Below, piece by piece: positions 8,765 to 17,291 of a stretch of DNA of 64,000 bases. Each line of letters starts with the position of its first letter. Position 1 is the stretch's first letter. The position numbers and the translations under genes are program-made. Below the pieces are notes generated by a model that did no database searches, was not told the origin of the DNA, and worked only from the letters and a program-made list of their open reading frames with translations. The stretch covers positions 31,757-95,756 of the forward strand of contig NZ_JAFBEB010000014.1 in the NCBI RefSeq assembly GCF_016908525.1. The letters run 5' to 3'. The DNA comes from Brevibacillus fulvus (GTDB taxonomy: Bacteria > Bacillota > Bacilli > Brevibacillales > Brevibacillaceae).

Positions 8765-9367
8765 ATGATACTTGGTCTTACCGGAGGAATTGCGACCGGA
8801 AAAAGCACCGTTACCGCCATGCTCCGTGAGCGAGGCATTCCTGTCATCGATGCGGATCAAATCGCCCGGGAAGTCGTCGAACCGGGAAAACCGGCCTATG
8901 AAGCGATCGTCGAGCATTTTGGCAAAGGCATTTTGCTGCCAAATGGCCAGATCCATCGCCGGTTGCTGGGGGAGATTGTCTTTTCCGATGAAGGGCAGCG
9001 GCAGAAACTGAATTCCATCGTTCATCCCGAGGTGCGCAAAGTGATGCGGGAGCAGGCGGAAGAAGCGGAACAATCCGGGGCGCCGATCGTTTTTATGGAC
9101 ATTCCGCTGTTATTTGAAAGCAAGCTGCAACATATGGTGGACAAGATTGTCGTCGTCTATGCGCCGGAATCCCAGCAATTGTCGCGCATGCTGGAGCGGG
9201 ATGAACTGAATGAAGAGCAGGCCATAAAGCGACTGCGGGCACAATGGCCGATCGAACAGAAAAAACAGCTTGCTGATTTCCTGATCGACAATCAGGGAAG
9301 CAGAGCGGAGACGGAGACGCAGGTTGATCAAATGTTACAGAAAATAAAGGCGGAGTTGGCACGATGA
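8765..9367 (+). CDS. coaE: Dephospho-CoA kinase
   Basis: A 200-residue P-loop kinase for the last step of coenzyme A synthesis. Walker A is GLTGGIATGKST at the N-terminus, followed by VIDADQIARE, HPEVR and DIPLLFE, all typical of CoaE. ATG 8765 follows GGGGAG; the in-frame ATG at 8732 is not needed. The ytaF gene often found between mutM and coaE in Bacillus is absent. The last four bases overlap the next gene as ATGA, so translation is coupled. Confidence 0.97.
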   Translation: MILGLTGGIATGKSTVTAMLRERGIPVIDADQIAREVVEPGKPAYEAIVEHFGKGILLPNGQIHRRLLGEIVFSDEGQRQKLNSIVHPEVRKVMREQAEEAEQSGAPIVFMDIPLLFESKLQHMVDKIVVVYAPESQQLSRMLERDELNEEQAIKRLRAQWPIEQKKQLADFLIDNQGSRAETETQVDQMLQKIKAELAR

Positions 9368-9927
9368 CCAAAAAGCAGCAAGCCAGCGTATTACTTATCT
9401 TTTTGTTCGCTGTTTTCATACTTATTAATACGCCGCTTGTATGGAAGTGGATGTATCCGATTAAATACGAGCAAGAAATTTTAACAGCCGCCAAGCAATA
9501 TCAGGTAAGCCCGTATTTGATTCTCGCGATTATTCGTTCGGAGAGCGCCTTTGATTACGATCGGGTGTCGAAAAAAGGGGCAGTCGGTTTGATGCAGGTG
9601 ATGCCCGATACGGCACAATGGGTGATCGAACAAGCAAACTTGGCGAAGAACGAGCAAGTACCTTTGACAGAGCCCGGGCTGAATATCTCGATCGGAACGT
9701 GGTATATGGCTTTTTTGCTGGAACGATTCGACGGCGATCTCGTCAAGGCGGTCGCTGCCTACAATGCAGGGCCAAGCAATGTGAATGCCTGGTTGGAAAA
9801 GTCGCAGTGGGATGGAACGATCGAGCGCGTACAGGACATACCGGTCGGGGAGACGCGGCACTATGTGCAACGCGTTTTCTATTTTCAAGATCGCTATCAA
9901 AAAATTTATTCGGATTTGCTGCAATAA
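9364..9927 (+). CDS. Membrane-anchored lytic transglycosylase
   Basis: A 187-residue SLT-domain protein. Residues 8-30 form an N-terminal signal anchor, and residues 40-185 the lysozyme-like domain with the catalytic glutamate in IRSESAF, then GAVGLMQVMP and AAYNAGP. It cleaves the glycan backbone of peptidoglycan with formation of 1,6-anhydromuramic acid. It overlaps coaE by four bases. This coaE-transglycosylase pairing is common in Brevibacillus- and Paenibacillus-like genomes. Confidence 0.93.
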   Translation: MTKKQQASVLLIFLFAVFILINTPLVWKWMYPIKYEQEILTAAKQYQVSPYLILAIIRSESAFDYDRVSKKGAVGLMQVMPDTAQWVIEQANLAKNEQVPLTEPGLNISIGTWYMAFLLERFDGDLVKAVAAYNAGPSNVNAWLEKSQWDGTIERVQDIPVGETRHYVQRVFYFQDRYQKIYSDLLQ

Positions 9928-9968
9928 GCGCTTGCTGTCGAGAAGAGAGCAAAGCGCTTTTTTTTATC
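9926..9968 (+). terminator. Intrinsic terminator of the polA-mutM-coaE operon
   Basis: AAGCGCTTGCT pairs with AGCAAAGCGCTT and is followed by eight T. The stem begins at the transglycosylase stop codon. Confidence 0.85.
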
Positions 9969-10001
9969 ATCGGTATGAAATCACCATTTTGATGATATAG
10001 A

Positions 10002-10029
10002 TTGTCAAATGTGTCATACTTATTATAAG
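10002..10029 (+). promoter_or_regulatory. gapB promoter
   Basis: TTGTCA at 10002 and TATAAG at 10024 are separated by 16 bases. The region is AT-rich and lies 47 bases before the gapB start. The CcpN-like box at 10010-10020 sits inside the spacer. Confidence 0.55.
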
Positions 10030-10054
10030 ATATTGAATAATATAGTATGACTCA
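10010..10054 (+). promoter_or_regulatory. Two inverted CcpN-like operator boxes at gapB
   Basis: TGTGTCATACT at 10010-10020 matches the CcpN consensus TRTGHYATAYW (as I recall it) at every position. The opposite strand of 10044-10054 reads TGAGTCATACT, with one mismatch. The two boxes form a GTCATACT...AGTATGAC inverted repeat flanking the start region. CcpN represses gapB when glycolytic sugar is present in Bacillus subtilis, so the same control is inferred here. Confidence 0.6.
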
Positions 10055-10075
10055 ATAAGTGAAAGGGGATTCATA

Positions 10076-11113
10076 ATGTCTATTAAAATAGGTATTAATG
10101 GTTTTGGCCGAATCGGACGCATGGTATTTCGCCGTGCTGTTCAAGATCCCAACATCGAGATTGTTGCGGTAAATGCAAGTTATCCCCCTGAAACATTGGC
10201 CCATTTGTTACAATACGATTCGATTCACGGGAAGTTTAATCATAAAGTGGAAGCAAAGGACAATGCGATTTTCGTTGACGGAAAACCGACCGTTGTGCTG
10301 TCTGACCGCGATCCGCGCCGATTGCCTTGGGGCGAGTTGGGGGTGGAAATCGTCGTCGAGGCGACCGGAAAATTTAAGGATCGCGAAAGCGCGGGAGAAC
10401 ACTTGCGCAGCGGAGCGAAAAAGGTGGTCATTACCGCTCCGGCAAAAGAAGAAGATGTGACGATTGTCATGGGCGTGAATGAAGAAATGTACGACCATGA
10501 CAACCACCATATTGTGTCCAACGCTTCCTGCACGACCAACTGTCTGGCGCCGGTGGCCAAAGTGCTGCATCGCGCGTTCGGGATTGAGCAAGGGCTGATG
10601 ACAACGATTCATTCCTACACCAATGACCAGGTGAACATTGATAACCCTCACAAGGATCTGCGCCGTGCGCGTGCCTGCGGGCAATCGATTATCCCGACCA
10701 CAACCGGGGCTGCACGCGCTGTCGGCAAAGTATTGCCTGAATTGAACGGCAAATTAAACGGCTTTTCCTTGCGGGTGCCGACGCCCAATGTGTCCGTGGT
10801 CGATTTGGTCGCGACGGTAAAGCAACCGGTGAGCGTAGAAGAAGTGAACCGTGTCTTGCGGGAAGCAAGTGAAAGAGACATGAAGGGATACCTGGCCTTT
10901 TCCGATCTGCCGCTGGTCTCCATTGATTTTAACGGAGATGACCACTCGGCGATCGTTGACGGATTATCGACAATGGTCATGGGCGGCAATCAGGTGAAAG
11001 TGTTGGCTTGGTATGACAATGAGTGGGGATACTCCTGCAGGGTGGTCGATTTGGTACGCCATGTTTCGGAGTGGAAACAGCTCGGCGTGAAGCGGGAAAC
11101 AGTTGTGCGATAA
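10076..11113 (+). CDS. gapB: NADP-type glyceraldehyde-3-phosphate dehydrogenase (gluconeogenic)
   Basis: A 345-residue GAPDH. INGFGRIGR is the cofactor loop and SNASCTTNC contains the catalytic cysteine; WYDNEWGY closes the active site. The strand after beta-2 reads VNASYPPETLAHLL: the acidic residue that selects NAD in glycolytic GapA is replaced by Ala-Ser, which is characteristic of GapB. The enzyme runs in the gluconeogenic direction. AAAGGGG precedes the ATG. It keeps its usual place upstream of nrdR-dnaB-dnaI, but the speD gene that often follows in bacilli is absent and a minus-strand HD-GYP gene is there instead. Confidence 0.95.
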   Translation: MSIKIGINGFGRIGRMVFRRAVQDPNIEIVAVNASYPPETLAHLLQYDSIHGKFNHKVEAKDNAIFVDGKPTVVLSDRDPRRLPWGELGVEIVVEATGKFKDRESAGEHLRSGAKKVVITAPAKEEDVTIVMGVNEEMYDHDNHHIVSNASCTTNCLAPVAKVLHRAFGIEQGLMTTIHSYTNDQVNIDNPHKDLRRARACGQSIIPTTTGAARAVGKVLPELNGKLNGFSLRVPTPNVSVVDLVATVKQPVSVEEVNRVLREASERDMKGYLAFSDLPLVSIDFNGDDHSAIVDGLSTMVMGGNQVKVLAWYDNEWGYSCRVVDLVRHVSEWKQLGVKRETVVR

Positions 11114-11117
11114 CACG

Positions 11118-11168
11118 AAAAAACCTTTCGCGGCGGTACGAACGTGCCGTCGGAAAGGTTTTTTGTTT
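11118..11168. terminator. Terminator between gapB and the convergent HD-GYP gene
   Basis: AAAACCTTTC at 11120 pairs with GAAAGGTTTT at 11153, with an inner CGGC/GCCG stem. T runs lie on the plus side and A runs before the stem, so it can act in both directions. Confidence 0.8.
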
Positions 11169-11185
11169 GTTCATGCGGCAGCTGC

Positions 11186-12298
11186 TCAAGTCGTTTCCAT
11201 GTGAAACAGCTCGTCATCATCAAAACCAACGATAAATTTGGTCAATTCTTCCTTCAAATCAACTTCATACGGCATTCGGACATCGTTGCCGCGGCCGTCT
11301 TTCATGACGCGGACGGTGGGGCGCTGGCAATATTTCGGATCGACTCTGCAGACAACGCCTGTTTCCCCCGTATTCAGCACTACGCCGCTCCCGACCGGAA
11401 AAATGGCGATATGGTCGCGGAACGCCTGAACCAGCCGATGCTCAAACAAATAGCCGCCGCTGCCCAACAGGTATTCCAGGGCATCCTGCGGCATATACCG
11501 TTTGCGCCAAGGCTTGGGCGAGGTAAGAGAATCGTAAATGTCACAAATCGCAACGATTTGCGCATATTCATGGATTTTTTTGCCGGACAGCCCTTGCGGA
11601 TAGCCGCTGCCATCGAGACGTTCATGGTGCTGCAAGGCGATATGGGCGGACAGCAAAGAAATATCGTGCTGTTTTCGCAAAATATTGAAGCCGTGGATCG
11701 TATGCTGTTTGGCAATTTCCATTTCTTCCTCTGTCCAACGTGTTTCCTTTTTCAGCAATTCCGGCGGCAGCTCAATTTTCCCGATATCATGGAGCATCGC
11801 TCCGATCCCGAGATCGAGCAGTTGGTTGCGATTATAGCCAAGCGACATCCCTACCGCTGTGGCCAATACGGAAACGTTCACCGCATGGTAATACATCGAA
11901 CCGGAAAAGGTGGAAATATTGGCAAGATGGACGAGAATTTGCGGATTGCCCATCAAATCGCTCAATATCGCCTGAAATGCCTGCTGAAAGTGCAGCCCCA
12001 TATCTTTGACGGAAACGCGCCGCGCCAGTTTGTTGGAATTCATCAATTGCTTGACCGTTTTTTGAATCGTATCGGCAGCCAATCGCCGCGTCTCCGGCCG
12101 GATCAAGTCTTCTACCACGATATCTTCCGTTTGCGGATCGTCGATATAAATGGCATCAATCCCGGAACGTACCAGACCGTCTATCAGCCGGTCGGTCAAG
12201 ATCATCCCATTGCCGAGTAAAACCTTCCCGTCTCCCGTAAAAATTGTCTTGCCCACCTTCATGCCTGGACGGGCTTGTTTTAGGGAAAGGAGTCGCAT
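11186..12298 (-). CDS. HD-GYP domain cyclic-di-GMP phosphodiesterase
   Basis: A 370-residue protein. The N-terminal 130 residues have no named domain I can see; residues 135-300 are an HD-GYP domain with HDIGK, the HH pair and the GYP loop (HHERLDGSGYPQGL). HD-GYP enzymes hydrolyse cyclic di-GMP to GMP. No membrane or sensor segment is visible, so it should be soluble. ATG 12298 is used because AAGGAGG lies six bases upstream. It is divergent from nrdR and convergent to gapB. The 150 bases before nrdR hold both promoters. Confidence 0.92.
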   Translation of the reverse strand: MRLLSLKQARPGMKVGKTIFTGDGKVLLGNGMILTDRLIDGLVRSGIDAIYIDDPQTEDIVVEDLIRPETRRLAADTIQKTVKQLMNSNKLARRVSVKDMGLHFQQAFQAILSDLMGNPQILVHLANISTFSGSMYYHAVNVSVLATAVGMSLGYNRNQLLDLGIGAMLHDIGKIELPPELLKKETRWTEEEMEIAKQHTIHGFNILRKQHDISLLSAHIALQHHERLDGSGYPQGLSGKKIHEYAQIVAICDIYDSLTSPKPWRKRYMPQDALEYLLGSGGYLFEHRLVQAFRDHIAIFPVGSGVVLNTGETGVVCRVDPKYCQRPTVRVMKDGRGNDVRMPYEVDLKEELTKFIVGFDDDELFHMETT

Positions 12299-12450
12299 AG
12301 TAAACCTCCTTTTTTGTCGAACCATGTACTCAATCTATTTTAGGCATTTTTGTGAATGAATGAAATAGGTAGAATGATTTGAACTTGACTTTTGTCCATG
12401 AATTGAGGGACACTACTAGTAAGTATCGTCAAATCTGGAGTTGATCAATA

Positions 12451-12954
12451 ATGCGCTGCCCATTTTGCGAGTACAATGGGACAAGGGTCCTAGATTCACG
12501 TCCTTTTAACAATAATAAATCGATTCGGCGCCGACGTGAATGTGAACAATGCGAACGGCGGTTTACCACATTTGAAGTTGTCGAAGAAACACCGTTGTTG
12601 ATCGTGAAAAAGGACGGAACGCGCGAGGAATTCAATCGGGATAAAATATTGCGCGGTTTGGTGCGTGCCTGTGAGAAAAGGCCGGTTTCACTGGAATCGT
12701 TGGAAACTATCGTGAACGAAATTGAAAAAGAATTGCGAAGCAGCGCACTTAGTGAGATTCCCAGTCAAGATGTGGGCGAAAAGGTGATGGAGCGGCTTTA
12801 TCATGTCGACGAGGTGGCCTACGTTCGGTTTGCCTCCGTCTATCGCCAGTTTAAAGACATCAGCGTATTTATGAGAGAGCTGGAAGACTTGTTGACACAA
12901 GCGCGAAACAGCCGCCAGAAAAGAGACGCGGACGAAACGAAGACGGACGTGTAA
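12451..12954 (+). CDS. nrdR: Transcriptional repressor NrdR
   Basis: A 167-residue regulator of ribonucleotide reductase genes. The N-terminal zinc ribbon has CPFC and CEQC pairs with the RRRRECE stretch, and residues 50-140 form the ATP-cone that senses ATP/dATP. Length and motifs match the family closely. TTGACT at 12385 may be the -35 element, but no convincing -10 was seen. It heads the nrdR-dnaB-dnaI order known from Bacillus. Confidence 0.97.
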   Translation: MRCPFCEYNGTRVLDSRPFNNNKSIRRRRECEQCERRFTTFEVVEETPLLIVKKDGTREEFNRDKILRGLVRACEKRPVSLESLETIVNEIEKELRSSALSEIPSQDVGEKVMERLYHVDEVAYVRFASVYRQFKDISVFMRELEDLLTQARNSRQKRDADETKTDV

Positions 12955-12980
12955 GCTGCCTGTTCGCCAAGAGTGAGCAA

Positions 12981-13017
12981 AAGGCTGCCGATCGGGTAGA
13001 TCGGCAGCCTTCTTTGT
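12981..13017 (+). terminator. Terminator after nrdR
   Basis: AAGGCTGCCGAT pairs perfectly with ATCGGCAGCCTT (12-base stem), followed by TCTTTGT. Confidence 0.85.
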
Positions 13018-13059
13018 CTCTTCCAACAGACTTCCCTACTTATTCCGGAACGGAAATGA

Positions 13060-13065
13060 TATAAT
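13060..13065 (+). promoter_or_regulatory. -10 box for dnaB
   Basis: TATAAT at 13060-13065, 80 bases before dnaB. No good -35 sequence was found at the right distance. Confidence 0.35.
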
Positions 13066-13145
13066 AAGGAACAAAAACATGCGGCTCGGTCTGCCTTGCC
13101 GATCAATGGGTAACATACAATCATAATTGGGAAGGGTTATTTGGT

Positions 13146-14609
13146 ATGCGCCTAATTTGGAATGAGTTGACACCGAAGGACCGCTATCTCGTACGGGTGA
13201 CCAGACCGTTAAGCTTTGCGGATGCTGGATTTCTCACGCAGCTGTACTTGCCGATCATTGGTGTTGAGGCATTTGCGCTCTACCAATCGCTGGTGCATGA
13301 AGTAAACGAACGAAGCGGGGCGGCTGCAGAGCATACGCATCGCGGCTTGATGCTGATGACATCGCTTCCGCTCAATCGGCTGCTGACGGCCCGAGAGCGT
13401 CTGGAAGCAATGGGATTGCTGGAGGTAAGACGCCGGGAGAACAGCCATGGCGATTACTTCTACGAATATTTGGTCAAGCCTCCGCTGACGCCAGCCGAGT
13501 TTTTTCAAGATCAACTTTTCTCCTTGATGTTATTAAATCAAATCGAAAATATAAGGTATCAGCAGTTGCGTTCACGCTATGCCGATCCGTATGGCGCGGA
13601 GCTGGAGCGGGAATTTGAGCAGAGCGAAAATATAACGAAAAGTTTCCACGAGGTCTTCTATTCGCTGAAACCGTCCGAGTTTGAGGTGGAACAAGGGTCA
13701 GAACGGGAGTTGTTTCTGGCCGAAATCGAGCGGAATTATCCTCCCGCGAAATTGCAATCACAACCTGCTCCAGCGGCCAATCCTCAGTTAAGCATCACTT
13801 CGCTGCGGGTAAATTTGCCCGACAATGCCAATCCGACAGAGGTCCTCTCCAACGACAATATCCAGATCTTTTACAAACTGCTGCACTTTTACCAGTTGGA
13901 CAGCTGGAGTTTGGGTTACGAGCTGAGCGACTGGACTTTGTACAAAGAGGATGGCAGTCTCGATCTGGAAGCGCTGCGCAAACGTCTGCAGCAAAAGTAT
14001 GTAGAGGATAAATTGAACCGGCAAGTAGCCGTCTCCGATGATGAGGAGATGACACAGGGAAAGCTGCCTGAACCGAACGGCGGCACGTATGCCCGAATTT
14101 GCCGGCAATTGTCGCCATTGGCGCTATTGGAAATTGTGGTGGGCGGTCGGATCAGCCGGCCTTTCCTCGAGCGGGCGGAAGCCTTGATCTTTACCGACGG
14201 AATGCCCGCTGAAGTGGTCAATGTCCTGTTGTTGCACACGCTGCAAAGCAAAAATATGGAACTGCCGCGCAACTACATCGAAACGGTGCGGGACAGCTGG
14301 AAAGCGAAACAGATCTCCACGGTTGATGAAGCGATCAAGCTGATCATGGATCGGGCGGCTGCGCGCAATCAAGCGGTGGAACGGACGGAAAAAAGCAAAA
14401 AGCCGGCGGAGTTTTTCCCGCGCCGCGCAGGGAAACCGGCGGTCATGCAGGACAAGCTGCCAGCTTCGATTCAGCGGCAGCTGGAACGGGAACAGGACAA
14501 GGGAGAGGCGCCAGAACGGCCAATTGACGAAAAGGGCAAAACGGTCATGGACGATCCGGAATTGAAAGCATTATTGGAACAATTGAGAAGACGCCAAAAG
14601 GGAGTGTAG
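13146..14609 (+). CDS. dnaB: Replication initiation and membrane attachment protein DnaB
   Basis: A 487-residue DnaB of the Bacillus type, which is a helicase-loading cofactor and not the helicase. The N-terminal winged-helix region (LTQLYLPIIGVEAFALYQSL) and the later DnaD-like DDBH2 region (residues 300-400, IETVRDSWKAKQISTVDEA) are typical. The C-terminal tail is rich in Lys, Arg and Glu. It acts with DnaD and DnaI to load DnaC helicase at oriC and at restart sites. It is followed by dnaI after six bases. Confidence 0.94.
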   Translation: MRLIWNELTPKDRYLVRVTRPLSFADAGFLTQLYLPIIGVEAFALYQSLVHEVNERSGAAAEHTHRGLMLMTSLPLNRLLTARERLEAMGLLEVRRRENSHGDYFYEYLVKPPLTPAEFFQDQLFSLMLLNQIENIRYQQLRSRYADPYGAELEREFEQSENITKSFHEVFYSLKPSEFEVEQGSERELFLAEIERNYPPAKLQSQPAPAANPQLSITSLRVNLPDNANPTEVLSNDNIQIFYKLLHFYQLDSWSLGYELSDWTLYKEDGSLDLEALRKRLQQKYVEDKLNRQVAVSDDEEMTQGKLPEPNGGTYARICRQLSPLALLEIVVGGRISRPFLERAEALIFTDGMPAEVVNVLLLHTLQSKNMELPRNYIETVRDSWKAKQISTVDEAIKLIMDRAAARNQAVERTEKSKKPAEFFPRRAGKPAVMQDKLPASIQRQLEREQDKGEAPERPIDEKGKTVMDDPELKALLEQLRRRQKGV

Positions 14610-14615
14610 GGAGAG

Positions 14616-15557
14616 ATGATGGAACAGATCGGTATGTTTATGGAAGAATTGGCGAAGCGAACCCCGCGTCAGTTGCTGAGCCCGGAGCAGCAATTGGATA
14701 AAATGCTCCGTTCTTCCCCGTATCTGAAACAATTTCAACAAAAACATCCGGATTTGACGCGTGACGATTATCTTCGTTCCTTGTCGATGGTCTATACGGC
14801 GGTTAAAGAGCAATACTGGTGCCAAAATTGCCCCGGACTGGACAAATGCCCCAATATCGTGAAAGGGCACGCGAGCGTACTGGACGCGGACAATCGGACA
14901 GTGATCAGCGCGATTGCCCCGTGCGACAAGCAGCTGGCCTTCGAGGAACAGCAGCGGACGCGGAAGTTGATGCGCAGTTACTATATTTCCGAGGAGACGC
15001 TTGCCGCCAGTTTCGAAAAGATGGAGATTGATCAGGCCAACAGATTGGCTGTGATGGCGGCGATGCAGTTCTGTGAAGAGTTTGCGGTGGGCAAAAAATT
15101 GAAAGGACTGTATATTCACGGCCCGTTTGGCGTGGGCAAAAGCTATTTGATGGGAGCGGTCGCACGCGAACTTTCGCAGCGCAATATCGCCTCCCTGATG
15201 GTCTTTGTTCCGGACTTTGTACGGGAGATCAAAGACTCGATCGCGGATCAATCGTATATCGGAAAAATTGAATTGTTAAAAGAAGTGCCGGTACTCATTC
15301 TCGATGACATCGGAGCGGAGAATTTGACCCCCTGGATTCGCGACGAGGTGCTGGGCGTAATCTTGCATCAGCGGGCCAATAACCATCTGCCGACTTTGTA
15401 TACCTCCAATTACTCGCTGGAAGAACTGGAGGAGCATTTGTCGATCAGCAACGGCAACCGGATTGAAGTGACCAAGGCGCGGCGAATTATGGAGCGCATC
15501 CGCCACTTTGTCGGCGACTACCTGATCGACGGCGACAACCGCCGGATCATCGGCTGA
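14616..15557 (+). CDS. dnaI: Primosomal helicase loader DnaI
   Basis: A 313-residue AAA+ loader. The N-terminal domain has the zinc-binding cysteines WCQNCPGLDKC, which regulate DNA binding. The ATPase core has Walker A GPFGVGKSYL, Walker B LILDDIGAE and sensor YTSNYS. It delivers the replicative helicase to DNA. AGGGAGAG precedes ATG 14616 (ATG 14619 is possible). The 3' end overlaps the convergent YdcF-like gene by 11 bases, with no terminator between. Confidence 0.96.
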   Translation: MMEQIGMFMEELAKRTPRQLLSPEQQLDKMLRSSPYLKQFQQKHPDLTRDDYLRSLSMVYTAVKEQYWCQNCPGLDKCPNIVKGHASVLDADNRTVISAIAPCDKQLAFEEQQRTRKLMRSYYISEETLAASFEKMEIDQANRLAVMAAMQFCEEFAVGKKLKGLYIHGPFGVGKSYLMGAVARELSQRNIASLMVFVPDFVREIKDSIADQSYIGKIELLKEVPVLILDDIGAENLTPWIRDEVLGVILHQRANNHLPTLYTSNYSLEELEEHLSISNGNRIEVTKARRIMERIRHFVGDYLIDGDNRRIIG

Positions 15558-16143
15558 TCGGCAAAAAGTGAGAAAGCTTCCATTTGGAAAACGAGACGAT
15601 TTCCTGGCATTTGTTCAGCCATTCCAGCATCACCTGACTGTGCACGCCAACCGGATAGGCCGCGATCTGCAAGGAAGCGGCCATGTCCATGGCGCGGGCC
15701 AAATGATAATCATGGCTGATCAGCAGGGCGGTCGACAACTGGTGCTGCTCCATGATCTCCTTGCTGTACGCCAGATTTTGGTAGGTTGAGCGGGCCTGGT
15801 TTTCCAGGAGAATATACTCCGCGGGAATGCCTTGCTGTACCAGATACCGCTGCATAACGGTTGCTTCGTCGATCTGTTTGCCATCGCCCAATCCGCCGCT
15901 GACGATCAAATAAGGGACGTACCCCTGGCGGTACAGTTCAGCCGCCAAGTCGAGCCGTTCCTTCAAGCTTGGACTGGGCTGGTCGCCCCAGACGGCCGCC
16001 CCCAGCACAATGCCCACGTCAGCCTGCCGGGGGTGGGCGGTTTTTTCCGTTTCCGCGATCAGGTGCAACACATATCCGCTCCACAGGATCGCCAGAAACA
16101 GAAGCAATACAATCAGGCGCAAAAAGCGATTTATCGTTCTCAT
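15547..16143 (-). CDS. YdcF/DUF218 family membrane protein
   Basis: A 198-residue protein with a signal anchor (residues 7-27) and a DUF218 domain outside (VGIVLGAAVWGDQPSPSLKERL, LIVSGGLGDG, LLENQARSTYQN, LISHDYHLARA). These are the conserved stretches of the SanA/YdcF family, whose proteins affect envelope integrity and whose exact reaction is unknown. Its 3' end overlaps dnaI. The stretch 16144-16350 before the tRNA gene holds no gene I can support. Confidence 0.9.
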   Translation of the reverse strand: MRTINRFLRLIVLLLFLAILWSGYVLHLIAETEKTAHPRQADVGIVLGAAVWGDQPSPSLKERLDLAAELYRQGYVPYLIVSGGLGDGKQIDEATVMQRYLVQQGIPAEYILLENQARSTYQNLAYSKEIMEQHQLSTALLISHDYHLARAMDMAASLQIAAYPVGVHSQVMLEWLNKCQEIVSFSKWKLSHFLPISR

Positions 16144-16350
16144 CTGTTCCTCACCAAATTAAATAGTTGTCGTTTAGGAGAATGCTGTATTATCATACCA
16201 TTGTTGGTTGGCATTAGCGTACCGGTTCTGTTGCCGTTATCGTTTTATTATGACGGATGCAATGGAAAGAGCGTTACAGGCGAAGCGGATGGAAGCTGCG
16301 CCAAGCTGACCGCGATGCCGACATTTCCAAAAAAAGAATGATATTTTTTG

Positions 16351-16379
16351 TTGCAGATACGTTAGTGATATGCTATACT
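16351..16379 (+). promoter_or_regulatory. Promoter of tRNA-Ala
   Basis: TTGCAG at 16351 and TATACT at 16374 are separated by exactly 17 bases; the tRNA begins 27 bases later. Confidence 0.65.
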
Positions 16380-16405
16380 AATAGTGTAAATGAGGAACAA
16401 GTTCC

Positions 16406-16481
16406 GGGGCATTAGCTCAGCTGGGAGAGCGCTACACTGGCAGTGTAGAGGTCAGCGGTTCGATCCCGCTATGCTCCACCA
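16406..16481 (+). tRNA. tRNA-Ala (anticodon GGC)
   Basis: A 76-base cloverleaf with encoded CCA. The acceptor arm GGGGCAT pairs with ATGCTCC and contains G3:U70, the identity signal of alanine tRNA. The D arm is GCTC/GAGC, the anticodon arm is CTACA/TGTAG with loop CTGGCAG (anticodon GGC, reading GCC/GCU), and the T arm is AGCGG/CCGCT around TTCGATC. Confidence 0.97.
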
Positions 16482-16494
16482 TACATACGATTGT

Positions 16495-16523
16495 AAAACC
16501 CTTGAGAAATCAAGGGTTTTTTG
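16495..16523 (+). terminator. Terminator after tRNA-Ala
   Basis: AAAACCCTTGA and TCAAGGGTTTT form an 11-base stem with a GAAA loop and six T at the end. Confidence 0.9.
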
Positions 16524-16539
16524 CTGTTTATGAAAGACT

Positions 16540-16575
16540 ACCCCCCACTCAACAGGTTGTTTGGGCGGGGGGGTG
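16540..16575. other. G/C-run hairpin
   Basis: A run of six C and a run of seven G face each other around a 20-base loop. There is no T run on either side, so it is not a standard terminator, but it lies just past the 3' end of the minus-strand DUF5412-like gene and could end or stabilise its transcript. Confidence 0.4.
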
Positions 16576-16601
16576 ACACTAGTGACCTGCCAGACAAATG
16601 A

Positions 16602-16961
16602 TTACTCCCATCTAAAGTCGTATTGATCTTTTAAAATATCGATTCTCTGGTCGGCGATTTCAATTGTGTGGTCATCCACCCATTTTGGTTCGGCAGGCGT
16701 ATTTCCACCAATCCAAAAAACTTTCCGTCGTGTATGATGATCAAATTCAACTTCTCCGATGTAGCTGTAATCAGAATTTAGCAAAGCTCCCCCCATTACG
16801 TATATTTTTAACTTGTAGCTACTGTCTGGTGACGCAGTTTCGGACACCACATGAAGCTTAGTTGTATCAATACTTTCAAGACCGGGGTAGAACAGCGCTT
16901 TAACACGAGGCAGGATGACAACTATGATCGCGGCAACGACAATGATTAATTTCATTTTCAT
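16602..16961 (-). CDS. DUF5412-like membrane-anchored protein
   Basis: A 119-residue protein with one N-terminal hydrophobic helix (LIIVVAAIIVVILPRV), then an extracytoplasmic region with SPDSSYKLKIYVMGGALLNSD and WVDDHTIEIADQRIDI. This resembles the DUF5412 pattern 'SPDGKY..GGA...W.D..TV.ING'. ATG 16961 has GGAGGAG at proper spacing; the longer open frame upstream is not needed. Function unknown. The 300 bases between it and the DUF262 gene show no coding signal. Confidence 0.7.
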   Translation of the reverse strand: MKMKLIIVVAAIIVVILPRVKALFYPGLESIDTTKLHVVSETASPDSSYKLKIYVMGGALLNSDYSYIGEVEFDHHTRRKVFWIGGNTPAEPKWVDDHTIEIADQRIDILKDQYDFRWE

Positions 16962-17291
16962 GTTACTCTCCTCCAGACCCCGATAATTATATACCAACCG
17001 ATAAAATTCCCGAAACAGGCAAATTTCCCAATATCCAGCACAAAGTTGAGGCTTGCCTAAACGGCACTGCCTCAAATGGAAAAGGAAGACCCGTTACTGC
17101 TCCGACCAGAATGCTGGTAGTCAAAAAATTAATTTATCTCTAAAATAGGAGAAGAGAACAACCGAGCAAACAGCAGAAAAAGGCTTCGCCGTGACAAACG
17201 TGTTGAAAGCGAGTTTTCGTCATAGGCGAGAGATTGGAACAATCAACCTGAGTCGGCTGCAAAAATACTACGGAGAATGGAGAGGCATCGC

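Noticed and set aside
11144..12220. 358-codon open frame on the plus strand over the HD-GYP gene
   Set aside because: Shadow of a clear HD-GYP gene on the other strand; no domain in its translation.
12408..12425. NrdR box before nrdR
   Set aside because: ACACTA is present at 12410, but the second half-site does not match, so the palindrome needed is missing.
16182..16341. Short frames between the YdcF-like gene and tRNA-Ala
   Set aside because: One ends after 11 codons despite AGGAG; the other needs a TTG with no site and has no recognisable sequence.
16406..16481. tRNA-Ala as an attachment site for an integrated element
   Set aside because: I saw no second copy of the tRNA 3' end downstream and no integrase gene, so the accessory look of 16600-24800 is not proof of an island.
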